Notes: generated from the letters alone by a model not told the origin. A stretch of DNA of 64,000 nucleotides from Prorocentrum cordatum (GCA_963575745.1 CAUYUJ010019605.1:41001-105000); one strand, 5' to 3'. Positions 34,656-44,690 are shown, numbered from the stretch's first letter. Program-made: numbers and translations.

Positions 34656-34784
34656 TGGCGGGGAGTGGGCACGACCGCATGAGTGCCACTACAGCACGGG
34701 TCGAGCCATCACCCTAGGTGGGCGGGGAGAGGGACACGACCGCACGAGTGCCACTACAGCACGGGTCGAACCGTCACCCTTGGT
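34656..34784. repeat. Two tandem copies of a 64-bp unit in the 5' leader
   Basis: Units at about 34656-34719 and 34720-34784 share CACGACCGCA, GAGTGCCACTACAGCACGGG and TCACCCT. They lie upstream of ORF1 on the minus strand, so they are part of the 5' untranslated leader of the full unit. Function is unknown. Confidence 0.8.
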
Positions 34785-34882
34785 GCACTGCTGGGGTGGC
34801 CCAAGTGCCAAAATGTAAAGGCTGACTGACATTGACAGGCACAATCAGCCGGCAGGGGAATAAATCCCGTTCACGGCCCAAA

Positions 34883-36000
34883 GGAGGATAGATGTGGTGG
34901 GTGGCAATTGGTGCCTGGAATGGTAGGTGGTGGCACGAATGCCTTGAGATGGAGGTACGGGTCACCCCCCCCTACGGCCGTCTTCGTTGGCCGAGGGACC
35001 GTAGGGGGGTCCTCGGCCCCCTCCGGTGCCTATTGACGGCAAAATGAAAGGTTGACTGGTGGGAGCGGGAACCCTCGCAACCCCATGGATGGAAGCTGCG
35101 AGGGGTGTGGGGCCTAATGACGGTCCTCACCGACGAGGCCTATTGAAAGGTCCTCGCAGAAGGGAGGGGCGAGAGGGAGGGGGGCCACTCCGAGTGTCGA
35201 TGCCGTCCGCGATGCCCGCGATGCCTCTCACTCCTGAGGCGGGATTCCTGCACATGGGGGCCCACAAACCAGCATACACAGTTTCGACTCCGAGACTGTG
35301 TATACGCCACACACCCCGGAACCTCCAGGACACAATTTTTTCACTACATCGACGGACCAGTTTCCGGTCGGTCCCCTGGCGTTGCGTTTCAGCATCCGTC
35401 GGTGGCAAAGCCAGATCCAACCGCCACTCGATCGATCGGCGTACCCCCTTGAATTCCCGAGGCAACGGCGTACCCCCTTGAATTCCCGATGCAACGGCGT
35501 ACCCACTTGAATTCCCGATGCAACGGGAAAGGCCTGAGCGGGCAGCGGCAGACAACAACCTAGGGGGGGAGGGAGGCGCAGGGAGGAGGAGGGGGAGGAG
35601 AGCGGCGGTACGGGCGCCCAGGCATCTGTTTTGACGGGGGGCACCCCGCTAATAGGTTACACCGCAAAAACAAGCCTGCGCTCCGCAACCGGAACGACAG
35701 GGGCAGGGGGGGAAGGAGGAGGGAGGAGGGGGAAAGGGGAGATCAGGCAGAACGAGCCTCCCATTGCTCGCATGCCTTCGTGACCCATGGCCTGGGGGCG
35801 CTCACCTGGCTCTGCGTGGCCCACCGCTTTACTACAGCCGCTGGGAACTCCGCCGCCGTGATGAGGACCGTGAGTAGCTCGGCGAGCGCGGCCGCCTTCG
35901 CGTCCAGGGGGTACGTGAAGGCGTCGGTCCGCGCGATGAGGCCGAGGACGATGGCTCTCTTGGTGGCGTTCGGAGCGAAACCGCGGAAGTGCATGTACGG
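34883..36000 (-). repeat. Pseudo-LTR copy upstream of the full unit (1118 bp)
   Basis: Head-to-tail partner of 29119-30236. Its coding start is cut inside the RT at a CATGTACGG sequence, where a GGA tract begins. The RT tail frame (35743-36000) is still open to its stop, with a few substitutions. The junction with the full unit at 34880-34886 reads AAAGGAGGATAG, again a GGA-like boundary. Confidence 0.9.
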
Positions 36001-36153
36001 AAGAGGAAGAGGAGGAGGAGGAGGAGGAGGAGGAGGAGGAGGAGGAGGAGGAGGAGGAGGAGGAGGAGGAGGAGGAGGAGGAGGAGGAGGAGGAGGAGGA
36101 GGAGGAGGAGAAGGCGGAGGAGGAGGAGGAGGAGGAGGTGGAGGAGGAGGAGG
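36001..36153. repeat. (GGA)n tract at the truncated end of the Penelope-like element
   Basis: Almost pure GGA, starting exactly where the upstream pseudo-LTR copy is cut off. Together with 29031-29118 it brackets the whole insertion. Confidence 0.95.
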
Positions 36154-36480
36154 AGGACGACCAGTGTAAACCCAAGAGTCATCAACGATGTTGGAATAAA
36201 CCCTTCCTCCAAGCTCCCCCTTTCATAGGCCCCATACAGCGGTTCACTTCCACTGAGGGAACTCCTTCGTTGAACGACAACCTTCGAAGACCCGGAAGCA
36301 TGCCAGAACAGTTTTCTCGGGATTTCGACGCTACATATCAACCTGCCTGCTGCGTCTTGACGATCCTCAGTCGTGCCATAGAGCCATTCTTGTGATTTCC
36401 AACACCGCGAATCGTCGTACCTGTTGCACCCTCATAACCTTACATCCTACCAAAACACCGTTTCTGGTACGTTGACCATG
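36154..36480. other. No recognised gene
   Basis: Mixed composition DNA between the GGA tract and the next tandem repeat. No motif or repeat is seen. Confidence 0.5.
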
Positions 36481-36484
36481 GGAA

Positions 36485-36835
36485 CCCGTGAAACTCTTGC
36501 AAAGTTTAACACGAATGTGCGCGGCCCGAAGGTGAGATCCATATTTTCAAAAGAAACCGCCCTCAGTCCGTGAAGCGCTTGCGACTGTTTAAAACAAATG
36601 TGCGCGGCGCTAAGGCGAGAGCCACATTTTGAAAAGGAACCGCCCTCAATCCTTGCAACTGTTTACAGCGAGTGTGCGAGGCGCTAAGGCGAGAACCACA
36701 TTTTGAAAGCGGCCCGCCCTCAAACCGTGAAGCTCTTGCACATGTTTGAAACGAATGTGCGCAGCGCTAAGGCGAGAGTCACATTGTCAAAACGACCCGC
36801 CCTCCATCCGCGAATCTGTTGCTATTTCCCCAATC
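36485..36835. repeat. Four-copy tandem repeat of 74-83 bp
   Basis: Each unit contains a GAATGTGCGCGGCGCTAAGG-like block followed by a CACATTTTGAAA block and a CCGCCCTCAATCC block. The first blocks start near 36510, 36592, 36666 and 36749. Copies are diverged. Confidence 0.85.
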
Positions 36836-36904
36836 AGAGCTTGCCTCTGTAGGGGTCCTAGCGGATTCATATGGTTAGGTGAGGTGCGTCGCCGATTTCG
36901 GTGG

Positions 36905-37560
36905 CCGGCCCGGGTGCCGGGGTGCCCGGGTGCCCGGGTGCCGGGTGCCCGGCGGTGCCCGAGTGCCCAGGTGCCCGGGTGCCCGGGGGTGCCCGGAGGT
37001 GACCAGGGGTGCCCGGAGGTGCCTAGGGGTGCCAGGCTGCCCCGGTGCTCCATCGCCCTATAGCCCTATAGCCCTACAGTCCTATAGCCCAATAGCCCTG
37101 TAGCCCTATAACCCTATAGCTCTATAGCCCTATAGCCCTGTAGCCCTATAGCCCTGTAGCCCTACAGCCCTAAAGCCCTATAGCCCTATAGCCCTATAGC
37201 CCAATAGCCCTATAGCCCTACGGCCCTACGGCCCTATAGCCCTATAGCCCTATAGCTCTATAGCCCTATAGCCCAATAGCCCAATAGCCCTATAGCCCTA
37301 TAACCGTATAGCCCTATAGCCCTATAGCCCTATAGCCCTACAGCCTTATAGCCCTTTAGCCCTTTAGCCTTATGGCCCTATAACCCTGTAGCCTGAAGCT
37401 CTATAGCCCTGTAGCCCTATAGCCCCATAGCCCTCTAGCCCTATAGCCCTATAGCCTCATAGCCCCTATAGCCCCATAGCCCCATAGCCCTATAGCCCTA
37501 CAGCCCTATAGCCCTATACCCCTATAGCCCTAGACCTCGTGGCCTTCATAGCCCTCGCAG
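36905..37560. repeat. GTGCCCGGG minisatellite then (CCCTATAG)n array
   Basis: 36905-37045 has imperfect GTGCCCGGG units. 37055-37545 has about 60 imperfect copies of the octamer CCCTATAG (reverse complement CTATAGGG), with point variants and some 7- or 9-base units. The octamer resembles telomere-type repeats such as CCCTAAA but is not identical to them. Confidence 0.92.
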
Positions 37561-37754
37561 ACTTCATAAACCTAAGCAGCAATTACATCTCATGTGAGAT
37601 GAAAAAGGCTCTGATTGGGTTTTTCTCCGGTATCATTTTGCAGCTCCGGGGTCATAATTGATGAGGAAACCTCACGCGAAACGTCGGGCCCGCCCTACAA
37701 ACAGGCTTCGGGGTGCGGCAGGGAGAAGTTGCCTATAAGGGAAAGGCAACAAGT

Positions 37755-38250
37755 TGGAGGAGGAGGAGGCGGAGGAGGAGTCAGAGGAGGAGGAGGAGAA
37801 GGAGGAGGAGGAGAAGGAGGAGGAGAAGGAGGAGGAGGAGGAATCAGACAAATAATACGAGGAGGAGGAAGATAAGGAGGAGGAGGAGGAGGAGGAGGAG
37901 GAGGAGGAGGGAGAAAAGGAAGAGGAGGAGGAGGAGGAGGAGGAGGAGGAGGAGGAGGAGGAGGAAGAGGATGAGGAGGCGAAGGAGGCGGAGAAGGCGG
38001 AGGAGGCGGAGGAGGAAGAGGAGGAGGAGGCGGAGGCGGAGGCGGAGGCGGAGGCGGAGGAGGAGGAGGCGGAGGAGGAGGAGGAGGAGGAGGAGTCAGA
38101 CACATAATACGAGGAGGAGGAAGATGAGGAGGAGAATGATGATGATGATGATGAGGAGGAGGAGGAGGAGGGAGAGAAGGAGGAGGGGGAGGAGGAGGAG
38201 GAGGAGGAGGAGGAGGAGGAGGAGGAGGAGGAGGAGGAGGAGGAGGAGTC
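37755..38250. repeat. Complex (GGA)n tract with a duplicated island
   Basis: About 500 bases of GGA/GAA/GGC purine repeat. A short non-repeat island around TCAGACAAATAATACGAGG occurs at about 37842-37863 and again as TCAGACACATAATACGAGG at about 38095-38113, so a segment of about 250 bp appears duplicated within the tract. Confidence 0.9.
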
Positions 38251-38524
38251 GCGAGCCCATAGGACGACGCGCCGAGGTCGATGTGGGACGGGCAGCTGCG
38301 GTGGGAAAAGACGAGCGAGCGCAATCGAGCACAGAAAACCAGAGGGCCCCAGGGAAGCGTTAGCCCAGCCGAAGTTTCACGGCAGTGACACGAGGTCCCA
38401 CGAAGAGAGCCCAGAATCGGCCACGCCTGGCCGCCGGGCGCCCGCGCCCCGCGCGCACCGCGGCCGCCGCCTCGGCGCTCGGCGGCCCGGCAGCGGGCGT
38501 CGGGCGGCGGCTGCCTCGCGGAGA
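38251..38524. other. GC-rich spacer without recognised gene
   Basis: No motif or tandem unit is seen. Confidence 0.5.
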
Positions 38525-39000
38525 GTTCGGGCCTCCGCGAGGCTCGAGGATTCTCGAGGAGCCTCGAGGATCCTCGAATAGAAGAAGAGAACATGGCATT
38601 CACATTTTCGAGGATCCTCGAATACAGGAAAAGGGAAAACGGCATGCACATTTTCGAGGATCCTCGAGGATCCTCGAATTAGAAAAGGAGAGAAAACGAC
38701 ATATGCATCCTCCAGGATCCTCGAACAGGAGAAGAGAAAACGGCATACACACCGTCAAAGATCCTCGAGGAGCCTCGAATAGGAAAAGAGAGAACGGCAT
38801 ACACATCTTCGAGGATCCTCGACGATCCTCGAATAGAACAAGAGAGCACGGCATACGGCATACACATCCTCGAGGGTCCTCGAGGACCCTCGAACAAGAA
38901 AAGAAACGAAAAAGGTCCGCACTCGATCCTCGAGGATCCTCGAATAGAAAAGGAGAAATAGGATCCTCGAGGATCGATCGAATAAGAAGAAGAAACACCA
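38525..39000. repeat. Minisatellite built on the palindrome TCGAGGATCCTCGA
   Basis: About seven units of 55-70 bp, each with one or two palindromic CGAGGATCCTCG cores followed by a purine-rich GAATAGAAAAGAGA and an ACGGCATACACAT segment. Further isolated palindromes continue to about 39300. The cores can form cruciforms. Long open frames on the minus strand arise from the repeat and are not supported as a gene. Confidence 0.9.
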
Positions 39001-39170
39001 CACACACATAAACCTTTGGAGCTCCGCGCGGATTTCCTGGATCCGCGCCGGGCCCCCCGGCAGCGCCTCCTGCGCCGCCCTTGGCAAGCTCCGCGCGCCA
39101 GGGAGGGGGGTCCAGCACCGATCCAATAAGTCCCCGCGGAGCGTAAACAGTTTATGTTTATGTCGTTTTT
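39001..39170. repeat. Diverged relative of the foldback element at 46453-46579
   Basis: Shares the CCGCGCGGATTTCCTGGATC and CGCGCCGGGCCC blocks and the TATGTTTATGTC end with the foldback at 46453-46579, with a longer centre. The arms are poorly kept. Confidence 0.5.
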
Positions 39171-40514
39171 CTTTTTCTACTCGAGTATCCTCGAGGATCG
39201 AGTGTGAGCCTCTGGGAGTTTCGAGGATCGAAGGCTCAGGTTTGGGCCTCCTCGAGTGCGGGCCTCCGGGAGGTGCGGAGATCGAGGGCTCGAGGGTTTT
39301 TCGCCTGCAGATGGGGGGTCGGCCTTCTGGGGGTCAGGTAGAGGTAAGCCCGATTCCTTAGATTTCTTTTGCTCGGGCCCGCACTTTTGTCAAACGCTAG
39401 GAGGCCCACATCGGCGCCAAACCGTAGTTAAATCAACGCTTAAAGCCTTCTCGCCGAGGCCAAAGAAAACGCCGTCTAACACCTCGCGACCTCACCACCC
39501 CCTCTAGGTCCAGGGGGAGGGGGTCGGGGCAGTGGTCAAGCTACCCACCCGCCCGCAAGCCGTCTAGCTCACTCCCACCCGCCCTTCTAATACAAGTAAC
39601 ACCCGAGCCTGAGCATGGTCAGCGGTCGTCTTTGGATGGGCGGCTGGCTACTGGGAACCAAAGCCGACCCCAGGTGCGCGACGCTTGGGCGAGGTGCGCC
39701 AGATGCGCCACGTGCTCCGAGTGTGCCATGTGTGCCACACACTCCAGCCGCGCCAGGTGCGCCACGTTCGGGGCACGTGCAGAGTGCGTCAGGTGCGCCC
39801 GCGCACGTGACAGCACACATCGGGAAACATGTCGGCCCGCACCATCCCTTTCGAAAACCAATGCCCATAATTGTGTCTGGTGGGCCTGCGCACAGCAGGC
39901 CACGCGCCACCAACCCCGCTGTCCCTGTCTAAAACCACTTGACAGTGATCGCGGGGAGGCCGCGCATGAGCCAGATTTAGCCGCGAGGTACATTTTGTAT
40001 TGTTTTTTTGTCAGGGATGGTAGCCCTGCGCGGAGGAGGGGATACGCTGACCCCCCCGCCGTTCCTGTCAAAAACAATACAACGTGCTCGCGGGCCTCAC
40101 GAACATGATTCAAGACTATGCCCCAAAGTGTACTTTGTATTGTTTTCTGGACAGGGATGTTTGGGAGGGCCGCATCGGGTTGGCCGCGCATGCTTCAAAT
40201 GTGGAGGCAGAGCGCGTTTTGTGTACTTTTGGACAGGAATGGTGGGTGGTGGTGGCCCGCATGGGGTTGGCATGGCTTCGGGTTGGCCGCCGGGTGGGTG
40301 GGGGAGGGTGTGTGTGCATTAACAGGGAACAGTGATAAAGCCCTCCCCGAAGGGGAAGTAGGGGATTGGAAGAGGAAGCTCCCAAATCACACACGCTCCA
40401 AAGGGCTGGTGGGATTTGGCACGCCAAGCGTTCCTCCAGCAGATTGTGGGGGCCGCGGATCTAATGGCTTTCGGACCATGCCGCCACCATGCCTGGATTG
40501 TGGGCCAGAGTCCT
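39171..40514. repeat. Repeat-rich DNA with a TGTATTGTTTT inverted-repeat family
   Basis: 39700-39800 carries imperfect GTGCGCCA-type units. 39981-40096 is a large hairpin: outer arms CCGCGAG and CTCGCGG, inner arms TTGTATTGTTTTTTTGTCAGG (39995-40015) and CCTGTCAAAAACAATACAA (40064-40082). The inner motif recurs singly near 40133 and 40216. No protein is recognised. Confidence 0.65.
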
Positions 40515-40700
40515 TTTGGATGCCTCTTGGGCTCGCTTGGGACGCCTCGAGGATGCCTCTTGGGGGCCTCTTGGGGTCTCTTGAGTGTCTCTTGGGAGTC
40601 TCTTGGGTGCCTCTCGGGGGCCTTGCGAGGCCTTCTAGGTCCTCTTGGGCGGCTCTGGGGGCCTCTTGGGGGCCTCGTGGCGGTCCTGGGGGCTTTCCTG
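40515..40700. repeat. GGCCTCTTGGG-type dispersed repeat
   Basis: Imperfect decamer-like units (GCCTCTTGGG, TCTCTTGGG). Same family and orientation as 23370-23900. Confidence 0.75.
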
Positions 40701-41428
40701 AACTAGAGGGCTCCTGGCGTCAGTTCGTGTTCCCCCCCCCCCCTCCTCCCTTTTGGGCCGCAAACATTGAAATACCTTTTTTGGTTGCGAAGCGTAGTCC
40801 CCAGCTCGGAAAACGTGACGCGAGAAGCCCCCGGGAGCGCCCGTGCGTCGGGGGCCTGGGCCCCGTGGAGAGCATCCGCACAGCTCAAGACAGGGCACTC
40901 GGCTGGACCTGGTGAAATTCCGATCAGTGCCCGAGTTCGGCACGGCGGCGGATATGCGCTCTGTGACTCCCATCTGGAGGGGGCAGCGGTCTGGACGGTT
41001 GAGGCTGAATTGGGGGAGGACTTCGCTGATGTTCACACGCACTTCCAAGTGCTGTCTTTCTTAGCCATGCCCAGCAGCGTGCTTGGTCTGGCGCGCTTGC
41101 TATTTGATTCATGCAAGCTGCAATCGTGCTTCCGTCGTTCCCGTCTCTGTCGGCGCCCTGTCGGGCCATATTCAGCGGGTCCTGGCCCAGTGGTAGCGAA
41201 GGGGAACAGAGGAGGAGGTGGAGATGGAGGAGGATGAGGAGGAGGAGAAGGAGGAGGAGGAGGAGGAGGAGGAGGAGGAGGCGGAGGAAGCAGACGACGG
41301 CTTGCTGCCAGGTCGCGGCGGCGGAGGCGGGCGGATTCCTGCCCCTGCAGGCGCGGGCCCGGGCCGGAGAGAGCTGGGACAGGTCGGGGCTCACGTTTCT
41401 GGCTGACCCGGGTTTCGGCGTCACCCCA
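40701..41428. other. No recognised gene; short (GGA)n at 41210-41285
   Basis: Mixed GC-rich sequence around a GGA tract. Overlapping short frames only. Confidence 0.45.
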
Positions 41429-41615
41429 ACATATTTATACTATATGTGCGTCGCCCCCCCAGGGGCGGCGCGCGCACCGAGAAATCTTATAGTATATGCG
41501 TCGTGGCGTGCGCTTTCTGGCCACATCGCTCGGGAAAGGATCTACTACAAGACGGGTATACTATATGTTCGGGTCGGACGCTCGCCTCCAAGGAGGACAT
41601 ATAGTACTAGTATGT
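41429..41615. repeat. 187-bp element with terminal inverted repeats, copy 1
   Basis: Ends are ACATATTTATACTATATGTG and the reverse complement of ACATACTAGTACTATATGTC (16 of 20 match). A second copy at 62531-62719 is about 85% alike, also with paired ends, and the similarity extends a little beyond both ends (GGCGTCACCCC before, CTGTGC after). MITE-like or a structured RNA relic. No protein is encoded. Confidence 0.75.
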
Positions 41616-41874
41616 CTCTGTGCCTCCCAAGCCACGTGGGGCCGATTGCCCCTCCGCCCTCCGCTGACCTGGGACTGGGAGCTGCTGAGCGGACTGCCAG
41701 GCTTGGCGACAGGGCCTCGGCCGACCCGGGTTTGGGCTGACCCGGGTCAGTGCGTCTCCAGGCACTGGCCGGAGAGGGGGGAGGAGACGGGGTGAGCACG
41801 GATTTCAGTGGCAATGTTAGGGGGGGAGGGGGGGGACGAAGTTTCGAGGCTCGAGGTTCGAGGTCTTCGCCCGT

Positions 41875-41990
41875 TTTCGTGGGTCCTCGGCGGTTGACCA
41901 GCCTTGGGATGCTCTCCAGCGGTTGCGCCTCGCCGAAAGCGTTTTGGGGGTGGCCGGATCGGTCCGAACGGCCGCCAGAGAGCCGAGGAG
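41875..41990. repeat. Dispersed repeat, copy 2 (first copy at 22100-22215)
   Basis: The CCAGCCTTGGGATGCTCTCC to GAACGGCCGCC block parallels 22100-22215. Confidence 0.6.
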
Positions 41991-42480
41991 TGGCCAGCAA
42001 ATTGGGGGGCTATGCTAGGTTGGGGAGTAGGCTAAATCGACCCTCAATCGCCCATTCATCGAGGGAAGCCCGCCCCGTCCAGGAGCGTGCGGATTCGCTG
42101 TGGGTGGCCTTTCGCCGATCTGCTGGCGATGCATTGCCGATTCCAGCTCGACGACTGCTCCTGGAGCCACCCCCTATGGTTGCCCCTCAGCAGGGAATGG
42201 AGCAACACGCTGTTGAGGGTAACCTCGTGGGCAGTTTTTGTTTTGACTCCGTTTTCGTTTTGTTATCGCCCAGGGGGCCGCCAGGAGCCGATCGCGACTC
42301 CAGAGGTCCACCAACGCGCTGCCTTTGGGAAGGTATGTCATGCTGTTTTCGTTTTGGTATGCTACGCCAGGACCATGGCTGTTGCTCTCTCATGCCCGGA
42401 TTGCTCTCTGGGAGCTAAGAGGGTTTGAGATTAGAAGCCGGCAGCCCAGGGTAGACCAGCCCCTCTCCACGGCTCCCGGG
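41991..42480. other. No recognised gene
   Basis: Frames of about 100-220 codons overlap in several phases with no motif. Confidence 0.4.
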
Positions 42481-42503
42481 CAGGCATCCCCGCAGCAACT
42501 TGC

Positions 42504-43031
42504 TTGAACTTGCAGCGTGTCCCGAGAGCGTTTTGCGATTCGTTCCCAATACGCGTGTCGGAAGCCTTTCCGCAGTCTTTCAAAGCTCCTCGGGAGCTTC
42601 TGCGAAGCTCCTTTCTGGAGCTTGCAAGCTCCCCAGGCATCCTTTCAAGCGTCCTTGCAAGCGTCCCCCAGAGGCGTTTACGCGCTTTGGACTGTAGCGC
42701 TATCCGGGTTTTGGACGCCACAAGTGTGAAAGCCCGCCGCAACGTTGAGGATGCGGTCGGTGATTCAGACAGATATCGAATCCCAGGTAATCGAATGGCT
42801 GACGTTCTAGCAACGGATGCCGCCGGGAAGCTTAACCTTGATCCCAGGTCACATGCAGGCTGCACGCTAGCCCTTGAAGAGTATGTTGAGCTCGTGACAA
42901 GTGCAGGGAGGGTTCTGGCTAGCTGGCCCCCTTCGCGTAAGTATTTTAGTTCCCTGTCCAAGTTTCCCTGCCCCCGTCCTCCCCGCCTGTTTGTCTCCTC
43001 CCATTTCCCCACTTGGACAGGCAAGTGTTAG
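42504..43031 (+). pseudogene. RNase H C-terminal fragment of a LINE
   Basis: A 175-codon frame carries TSVKARRNVEDAVGDSDRYR followed by IPGNRMADVLATDAAGKL at about 42720-42835. The GNxxADxLAxxAA motif with the catalytic Asp is the last conserved block of LINE RNase H domains. The preceding VKAR stands where VKAH, with the active-site His, is usual. A further helical segment (ALEEYVELVTSAGRVLASW) follows, and the frame ends at a TAG at 43029-43031. The first three catalytic blocks are absent upstream, where a GCTCCT/GCTTGCAAGC-rich stretch lies instead, so this is a 5'-truncated remnant. Confidence 0.65.
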
Positions 43032-44090
43032 CATTGCACTACCTGTTTGAACATGGTTTTACCTCAATGCAGGAGGCCCTGCTCACAAGAATACCCCCCT
43101 TACATCACAGAGGCAATGAACAAGCGGCGAGCCCTTCACCATTACCTGAGCATGCGGTGGAAGAGTGGCGATGCCCTTCGTATTTTGTAATCGCTGTGGG
43201 GGCTATAGCATGGGGAGGGGTACTAGACTCTGACAACCCTGCCTCTCGGAACAGCGTCGAGTGAGGCAGCAGTCAAGAGGTGGCTCCCGCGCAGGGGCGA
43301 GTGCCCCCCCCCCCCCCGCGTCAGCAGGGAGCTCCGCAAGCTCCAGCGCGGATACGTGCCAGGACCACCCCTGCCTGTTCGAAGGTCGCGCTCCTCGGTA
43401 AGACCTGACCGTTGTTGCGCTGCCTGGCCACCCGCAGGAAGTGCCTGACGTGACTCAATCTGTTCCCCGCTCCCTCTCTTCGGGGCCGGACCGCACTGCC
43501 CTCGTCAAAGCCGGTGCGGCCACCCTCTCCCATCTCCGGGGCCACCCACCAAGGGTGACCCGTAGTGGTCAGGACGTCCAGATCCTTACGCCCAGCCCTC
43601 ATCTGGGCTGATGGATCGCTGTGGGTTGGGGCAGACATGAGAGGTCTGGGGAAGGGGGCTTGGAGTATATCACGGACTCGGTGCGCCAGGGGACGTGGCA
43701 AGTGTCGGTGAGGCGGTGCACGAGAGGCCTGGCACACGTGCAGCCTCAGCGGACACGTTCCACAGTGCAGGCGCTGATTGACGGCGCCCTGCCTGGATGG
43801 AGGGGCTGATGTGGACCTGACCTCCAGGAAGCTGTTTTCAGATGGCCGGGCCAACTTGAAGGTCAAACATTCCGAAGCTGGGCCGCACCCTTGGCAGGCG
43901 TGCGTCTGCCGTGCTCGCAGGCCGCGTTTTACAGTGCCGCCAGTGTTACCAGGAGGGAGGATCGAAGAGCGAGGGACTGAGGCTTCCAGATGGTTTTGGA
44001 CGGCTTTTTCCCAACCCTCCTGTGCTGAGTTCTCGTCTTGAATACAGCATTGTGGCCTCCACCTCCTCCCTGATCCCCCCCCCTCCTCCT
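43032..44090. other. No recognised gene
   Basis: A C run lies at 43305-43317. A 419-codon minus-strand frame spans 43321-44580, but its upper half is the tandem repeat below and its lower half shows no motif. Confidence 0.4.
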
Positions 44091-44097
44091 GCCTCCT

Positions 44098-44690
44098 CCT
44101 GCGCTGCTCCCTGGGTGGCTGCGAGCTGCACAACCGTCGCCACTTTCGTGGGCTCCTGGGAGGTCCAGCGGATTGCCACGAGGACCCAGACAAGACCTCG
44201 CTGCTCCCTGGGTGGCTGTGAACTGCGCAACCGTCTCCACTTTCGTGGGCTCCTGGGAGGTCCATCGGAGTCTTGGGCCATGCGCATCCAGACAAGAGCT
44301 CGCTGCTCCCTGGGTGGCTGCGAGCTGCGCAGCTGTCGCCACTTTCGTCGGCTCCTGGGAGGTCAGCGGAGCCGGGGGCCACGCGGACCCAGGCGAGACC
44401 TCGCTGTTCTTTGCTGCTCCCTGGGTGGCTGCGAATTGCGCAACCGTCGCCGCTTTCGTGGACTTCTGGGAGGTCCAGCGGAGTCGGGGGCCACGCGGAC
44501 CCAGACGAGACCTCGCTGCTCCCTGGGTGGCTGCGAACTGCGCAGCTGTCGCCACTTTCGTGGGCTCCTGGGAGGTCCATCGGAGTCTTGGGCTATTCGC
44601 ATCCAGACGAGACAGCGCTGCTCCCTGGGGGGCTGCGAGCTGCGCAGCTGTCGCCACTTTTGTGGGCTCCCGGGGGGCACGGCGGCGATG
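44098..44690. repeat. Six-copy tandem repeat of about 94-112 bp
   Basis: Each unit begins with GCTCCCTGGGTGGCTGCGA and contains CCACTTTCGTGGGCTCCTGG. Units start near 44106, 44200, 44306, 44417, 44518 and 44620. Several periods are divisible by three, which creates long open frames on both strands. No protein family is visible. Confidence 0.88.

Larger units (their letters stand above)
29119..36000 (-). mobile_element. Penelope-like retroelement with pseudo-LTRs
   Basis: On the minus strand a complete-looking unit of 5764 bp (34882 to 29119) is preceded by a second copy of its last 1118 bp (36000 to 34883). The duplicated part holds the end of the RT gene plus the 3' non-coding region. A 5'-truncated copy joined head-to-tail upstream of a full copy is the pseudo-LTR arrangement known from Penelope-like elements. 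It differs from true LTRs, which contain no RT coding sequence. The RT has the FTNIP and YMDD motifs typical of that group. Both outer ends lie in GGA repeats (29031-29118 and 36001-36153), which suggests insertion into a microsatellite. Coding content is a CCHC ORF1, then a broken GIY-YIG-like and RT frame. Confidence 0.75.

Noticed and set aside
29119-36000. Classical LTR retrotransposon flanked by 1.1-kb LTRs
   Set aside because: The repeats contain the RT C-terminus and run out at a GGA tract rather than at TG..CA ends, and no integrase, protease or primer-binding site was seen. A pseudo-LTR arrangement explains this better.
37695-38651. 318-codon Pro-rich minus-strand frame
   Set aside because: Translation of GGA/TCC repeat.
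38600-39118. Frames encoding FEDPRGSS-like repeats
   Set aside because: Arise from the palindromic minisatellite; no independent support for coding.
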